Below are positions 60,739 through 64,000 of a stretch of 64,000 nt of DNA, in pieces. Numbering within the stretch: the stretch's first letter is position 1; each line of letters begins with the position of its first letter. The stretch lies in the NCBI RefSeq assembly GCF_001044235.1, contig NZ_JYNL01000069.1, positions 306,900-370,899 of the forward strand. The letters run 5' to 3'. Both the position numbers and the translations under genes were made by a program. The DNA is from Mycolicibacterium chlorophenolicum (lineage in GTDB: Bacteria; Actinomycetota; Actinomycetes; Mycobacteriales; Mycobacteriaceae). The notes under the pieces were generated by a model that worked only from the letters and a program-made list of their open reading frames with translations, had not been told where the DNA came from and ran no database searches.

Positions 60739-62222
60739 TTCACGAGCCTCTTCTCGAGTCGGTCCGAGAGTTTGGTCAGCGCCATGATGACGATGAAGTA
60801 GATGATGCCGATGATCAGCCACATGTTGAACGACTGGTAGTTGCCGGCGATGATGATCCGGCCAGTCTGAGTCAGTTCGGCGATGCCGATCACCGACAGG
60901 ATCGAGGTGTCCTTGAGCGTGATGACGAACTGGTTGATGTAGGACGGGATCATCGTGCGGATGGCCTGCGGCAGGATCACTTTGCGCATCGTGGGCAGGT
61001 AGCCGATGCCCAGGCTGCGCGCCGCCTCCATCTGCCCCTTGTCGACCGACAGGATGCCGCCGCGGACGATCTCGGTCATGTAGGCGCCCGCGTTCAGCGA
61101 CAGCGTGATGATGCCGGCGGTGAGCGCGGACATCTGGAATCCGAGCGCCGACGGGATGCCGAAGTAGATGAAGAACGCCTGCACCAGAAGCGGGGTGCCG
61201 CGGAAGATGTCGACGAATGTGGTGCCGATGGCGCGCAGCCAGATGGCCCGCGACACCCGGAACAGCCCGAAGATGACGCCGAGGATCAGCGCGAAGAAGA
61301 TCGAGACGACCGTCAGGATGACGGTCATCTTGAGGCCCTCGAGCAGCAGCGGGAAGGTGCTCTTGATCAGCCCGAGGAACGAGTTGTCGTCGGTGGTGGC
61401 CTCTTCCCCGAGGTAGGCGCTGATGATCTTGTCGTATTCGCCGGAGGCCTTGAGGTTCTTCAGGCCCTCGTTGAACTTGGTCAGCAGCTCGGGGTTCTGG
61501 CCCTTGTTGACGGCGAAGCCGTAGCCGGTCGGGTCTTCTTTCGGTGTCACGGTCTTGAAGCCGTTGCCCTGCGCGATGCCGTAGAGCAGCACCGGGTAGT
61601 CCTCGAAGACCGCGTCGGAGTTGCCGGTCCGCACCTCGTCGAACATCGACGACGAGTCAGCGAACGACACCACCTCGAAGCCGTATTTGTCCTTGATCGA
61701 GTTCGCGAAATCAGAGCCCTGCGTGCCGTTCTTGACCGCGACGCGCTTGCCCTTGAGGTCCTCATAGGACTTGATGTCGTTGTTCGATTTCAGCACCGCC
61801 ATCTGGATGCCGGACTCGAAGTAGGGATCGGAGAAGTCGAAGACCTTCTTGCGTTCGTCGGTGATCGACATGCCCGCGATGACACCGTCGACCTGGTTCG
61901 CCTGCACGGCCTGCAGCGCCGCGTCGAATCCGAGGGGCTTGATGTCGACGGTGAAGCCCTGGTCCTTGGCGATCGCCCGGATCAGGTCCATGTCGATACC
62001 GACGAAATTGCCCTCTTTGTCCTGGAATTCGAACGGCGCGAACGTGGTGTCGGTCGCGACGGTGTACGTCTGGCCCTGCGCGTGGGCGTCCGGGGCGGCC
62101 GAGAGCACCGAACCCATTCCCACCACGAGGAGAACCCCGACCAGATAGACCACGCGGCGGCCGATGTGCGTCCACCACCCCGCCGCTTCCGGGACGGTAC
62201 GCCCCGTCCAACCGGCTCGCAT
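60735..62222 (-). CDS. glnP: Fused amino-acid ABC substrate-binding protein and permease
   Basis: 495 residues. Signal/anchor segment to ~49 (VYLVGVLLVVGMGSVLSAA), then a class 3 solute-binding domain to ~270 (FEFQDKEGNFVGIDMDLIRAIA, VDGVIAGMSITDERKKVFDFSDPY, DAVFEDYP), followed by a HisM/GlnP permease with five helices (LLLEGLKMTVILTVVSIFFAL, DIFRGTPLLVQAFFIYFG) and the EAA loop (EAARSLGIGYLPTMRKVILPQ). The fused architecture is that of GlnP-type importers, where two copies give two binding domains per transporter. Glutamine is the best guess for the substrate. Confidence 0.93.
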   Translation of the reverse strand: MRAGWTGRTVPEAAGWWTHIGRRVVYLVGVLLVVGMGSVLSAAPDAHAQGQTYTVATDTTFAPFEFQDKEGNFVGIDMDLIRAIAKDQGFTVDIKPLGFDAALQAVQANQVDGVIAGMSITDERKKVFDFSDPYFESGIQMAVLKSNNDIKSYEDLKGKRVAVKNGTQGSDFANSIKDKYGFEVVSFADSSSMFDEVRTGNSDAVFEDYPVLLYGIAQGNGFKTVTPKEDPTGYGFAVNKGQNPELLTKFNEGLKNLKASGEYDKIISAYLGEEATTDDNSFLGLIKSTFPLLLEGLKMTVILTVVSIFFALILGVIFGLFRVSRAIWLRAIGTTFVDIFRGTPLLVQAFFIYFGIPSALGFQMSALTAGIITLSLNAGAYMTEIVRGGILSVDKGQMEAARSLGIGYLPTMRKVILPQAIRTMIPSYINQFVITLKDTSILSVIGIAELTQTGRIIIAGNYQSFNMWLIIGIIYFIVIMALTKLSDRLEKRLVK

Positions 62223-62303
62223 GCTGACCTCCCTGTCGACGATGATCAGGTTGAGGCTAGACCCACGGGCGCGCGCCTGATCCGGTTATGGGGGTCGGTC
62301 GCG

Positions 62304-62942
62304 TCAACTGTTCCGTTGCGAGAGACGCTTGCGCAGGTCGGCGTTCTCCGCTTCCAGTGCGGCGAGCCGGCTGCGGGTCGGCGCCAGCGCGCTGTCGAGT
62401 TCGGCGACGGTGAAGCGGGGGGTGATGTGCTGCGGGCAGTTCCAGTCGTAGGCCTCCACGGCGACGACGACGGCACGTTCGACCACCGCGTCGTAGCTGT
62501 CGTCGGACAGGGAGTGCAGCAGGTCGGCGTCCTCGTCGGCGGTGACGATGCGCGCGTGGCCGAAGATCTTCAGCCGGCGCCGGTGGGCGTAGTCGACGGC
62601 GATCAGCGCGACACGGTCGTCACCGGCCATGTTCCCGGTGCTGATGTACTGCAGGTTCCCGCGGAAGTCGGCCCAGCCGATCGTGCGGTCGTCCAGCACG
62701 TGCACGAATCCCGCTGTTCCGCCGCGGAACTGCACGTAGGGCCAGCCCGTCTCGCCGATCGAGGCGAGGTAGAAGCCGTCCCGTTCGGCCAGGAACTCCT
62801 TCTCGTCCTCGGTCAGCGGATCCGGACCCGGTGACCTCGCACCCGCGTCGGCCTTGCGACCGTAGAAGGTCTCGCTGCCGTGCTCGGCCTGCACCGCGCG
62901 GACGTCGTCGGTGAAGGCGATGGCGCCGTAGCGCTTGCTCAT
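62304..62942 (-). CDS. Pyridoxamine 5'-phosphate oxidase family protein
   Basis: 212 residues. Split-barrel FMN-binding fold: RDGFYLASIGETGWPYVQFRGGTAGFVHVLDD, DFRGNLQYISTGNMAGDDRVALI, RRRLKIFGHARIV. C-terminal helix with heptad leucines (SRLAALEAENADLRKRL) may mediate dimerisation. Likely flavin or F420-dependent oxidoreductase of unknown substrate, not PdxH. ATG 62942 lies 25 bases after the DUF1348 stop. Confidence 0.87.
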   Translation of the reverse strand: MSKRYGAIAFTDDVRAVQAEHGSETFYGRKADAGARSPGPDPLTEDEKEFLAERDGFYLASIGETGWPYVQFRGGTAGFVHVLDDRTIGWADFRGNLQYISTGNMAGDDRVALIAVDYAHRRRLKIFGHARIVTADEDADLLHSLSDDSYDAVVERAVVVAVEAYDWNCPQHITPRFTVAELDSALAPTRSRLAALEAENADLRKRLSQRNS

Positions 62943-62967
62943 GGCGCCTCCGAGACGCGAATGACGA

Positions 62968-63429
62968 TCACTGGAGCGGGATTTCGTGACCGTGTTCGGA
63001 TTCGGGGCGCGGCCCGAAGTAGCGTCGCTGCGATTCCTCGATCCGGATGTCGTTGATGCTGGCCTCGCGCCGGCGCATCAGTCCGTGGTCGTCGAACTCC
63101 CACAGCTCGTTGCCGTAGCTGCGCCACCACTGCCCCGACGCATCGCGGCATTCGTACTGGAATCGCACGCCGATGCGGTTGTTCCGGAAGCCCCACAGGC
63201 TTTTCCGCAGTGAGTAGTCGAGTTCGCGCTGCCACTTCGCGGTGAGGAACTCGACGATCGCGTCGCGGCCGGTGAGGAACTGGTCGCGGTTGCGCCAAGC
63301 ACTGTCGGGCGTGTACGCCAGGCTGACCCGGTGGGGATCGCAGGTGTTCCAGGCGTCCTCGGCGGCCTGCACCTTCTGCAGCGCAGAGGTCAGGTCGAAC
63401 GGGGGGAACGGTGGCCGGGATTCACTCAC
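62968..63429 (-). CDS. DUF1348 (SnoaL-like) protein
   Basis: 153 residues. NTF2-like fold with DUF1348 blocks: KVQAAEDAWNTCDPHRVSLAYTPDSAWRNRDQF, REIVEF-type helix, and NRIGVRFQYECRDASGQWWRSYGNELWEFD. Function unknown; homologues are small hydrolase or isomerase-like proteins. Its start overlaps the isochorismatase gene's end by eight bases, so the three right-edge genes are likely one operon. Confidence 0.87.
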   Translation of the reverse strand: MSESRPPFPPFDLTSALQKVQAAEDAWNTCDPHRVSLAYTPDSAWRNRDQFLTGRDAIVEFLTAKWQRELDYSLRKSLWGFRNNRIGVRFQYECRDASGQWWRSYGNELWEFDDHGLMRRREASINDIRIEESQRRYFGPRPESEHGHEIPLQ

Positions 63430-64000
63430 TGCTCGCGCCTTCCTGTGCGGCGGTCATCGCGGCGACCACCTCGCTCGTCGTCGGCACGGCATGTGCCAGG
63501 AATCCGTAGTTGACCAGAGCGGCCTGGTAGCCGTCGCCGAACACCGGATGCCTTGGTCCGGCCGTCGCGTCGCGGACCACGGCGACCTCGAAGCCCTGCT
63601 CCAGCAGGTCCCTCAGGTGCGACTCCACGCAGATGTTCGCGAGCATGCCGCACAGCACCACCGTCGCGATGCGCCGCTTGCGCAGCTGCAACACCAGGTC
63701 GTTGGTCTGCGGACCCCACACCTTGTGCGGGCTGGCCACCACCGTGGACCCGTCGTCGATCAGCGGCTCGAGTTCCTCGAGCCAGTCCGCTCCCGACCCC
63801 GCGAAGCCGTCGAGGGTGAGTGCGCCGCGCCGCGCGAACGTACCGGTGCGGAGCTCGTCGGATTCGAGCGGCCCGTTGAACAGCCAGCGGTGGTCGGTCG
63901 GATAGAAGTAGTGCGGGGAGACGAACACCCCGTAGCCGCCCGCCTTCGCGGCGGTGAGCAACGCGACGAGATGCTCGACGGTCCGGTTCTCGGTGACGCT
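63422..64000 (-). CDS. Isochorismatase-family cysteine hydrolase, N-terminus cut by window edge
   Basis: About 193 codons are visible, frame open at 64000. Conserved Lys in ASPHKVWGPQTNDL and nucleophile Cys in GMLANICVESHLRDLLEQGF, the motif of isochorismatase-like amidohydrolases. The upstream catalytic Asp region would lie beyond the edge. The substrate is likely a small amide (nicotinamide-like or ureide) rather than isochorismate. Upstream regulation cannot be seen. Confidence 0.88.
   Translation of the reverse strand, partial: SVTENRTVEHLVALLTAAKAGGYGVFVSPHYFYPTDHRWLFNGPLESDELRTGTFARRGALTLDGFAGSGADWLEELEPLIDDGSTVVASPHKVWGPQTNDLVLQLRKRRIATVVLCGMLANICVESHLRDLLEQGFEVAVVRDATAGPRHPVFGDGYQAALVNYGFLAHAVPTTSEVVAAMTAAQEGASSE

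Overview
The window is a high-GC chromosomal segment of a mycobacterium, most likely a fast-growing Mycolicibacterium-type species. Three things support this. Most starts are GTG/ATG, many without a leader. Mycobacterial lineage genes are present (mca for mycothiol chemistry, a proline-rich antigen, lpqV, PE-PPE hydrolase-fold proteins, a WS/DGAT acyltransferase, a DUF732 secreted protein, an F420-type nitroreductase). And from 1 to about 39.9 kb the gene order follows, from memory, the M. tuberculosis Rv1093 to Rv1057 interval (glyA1, coaA, Z-farnesyl-PP synthase, hemolysin III, thioredoxin-like protein, mca, greA, metB, pra, cbs, lipU, GDSL esterase, fadA3, BI-1 protein, echA9, echA8, rhodanese, cysteine dioxygenase, lpqV, patatins, beta-propeller). 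I could not run any search, so species and orthology are inferences.

Layout. 0-10.5 kb: one-carbon (glyA) and CoA (coaA) genes, membrane proteins, short Z-prenyl diphosphate synthase, and a compact minus-strand run mca / small membrane protein / thioredoxin-fold protein / ketosteroid isomerase-like protein. 10.5-18.8 kb: greA, a GPP34 protein, transsulfuration genes metB and cbs, two tandem RDD proteins (proline-rich antigen and a paralogue), lipU. 19-30 kb: GDSL esterase, thiolase, a DUF559 nuclease-fold gene bracketed by two 56-bp inverted-repeat elements, BI-1 membrane protein, echA9-echA8 with a membrane hydrolase, then a rhodanese/cysteine dioxygenase operon preceded by an 11-12 codon Cys-Cys reading frame that looks like a cysteine-sensing attenuator. 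30-34.6 kb: patatins, dienelactone hydrolase, a class II amidotransferase, and a divergent pair (DHDPR-like oxidoreductase and SCP-x-type thiolase) sharing a perfect KstR-type operator.

34.9-46.5 kb holds genes that appear inserted relative to the M. tuberculosis order: dctA with a divergent CitA/DcuS-type sensor kinase and response regulator and a CRP-type site between them; a stress/partner-switching block (two STAS proteins, a CsbD-like protein, a SpoIIE-type PP2C phosphatase) ending in a stand-alone B12-binding protein that carries the W-x9-EH signature of CarH/LitR light sensors; an MFS exporter and small secreted proteins. 46.5-48.9 kb: a GDT1/UPF0016 cation transporter under a well-formed yybP-ykoY manganese riboswitch, divergent from a flavin amine oxidase. 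49-64 kb: acetyltransferase, WS/DGAT, ClC chloride channel, DUF427 protein overlapped by a VanX-like dipeptidase, three secreted or hydrolase-fold proteins of PE-PPE type, an F420-type nitroreductase, a GlnQ-like ATPase with a fused binding-protein/permease, and three enzymes cut off at the right edge.

The features most worth follow-up are regulatory: the Cys-Cys leader frame, the manganese riboswitch, the KstR and CRP operators, the B12 sensor joined to a phosphatase, and the DUF559 element with its paired inverted repeats. No rRNA, tRNA, CRISPR array, transposase or prophage was seen.
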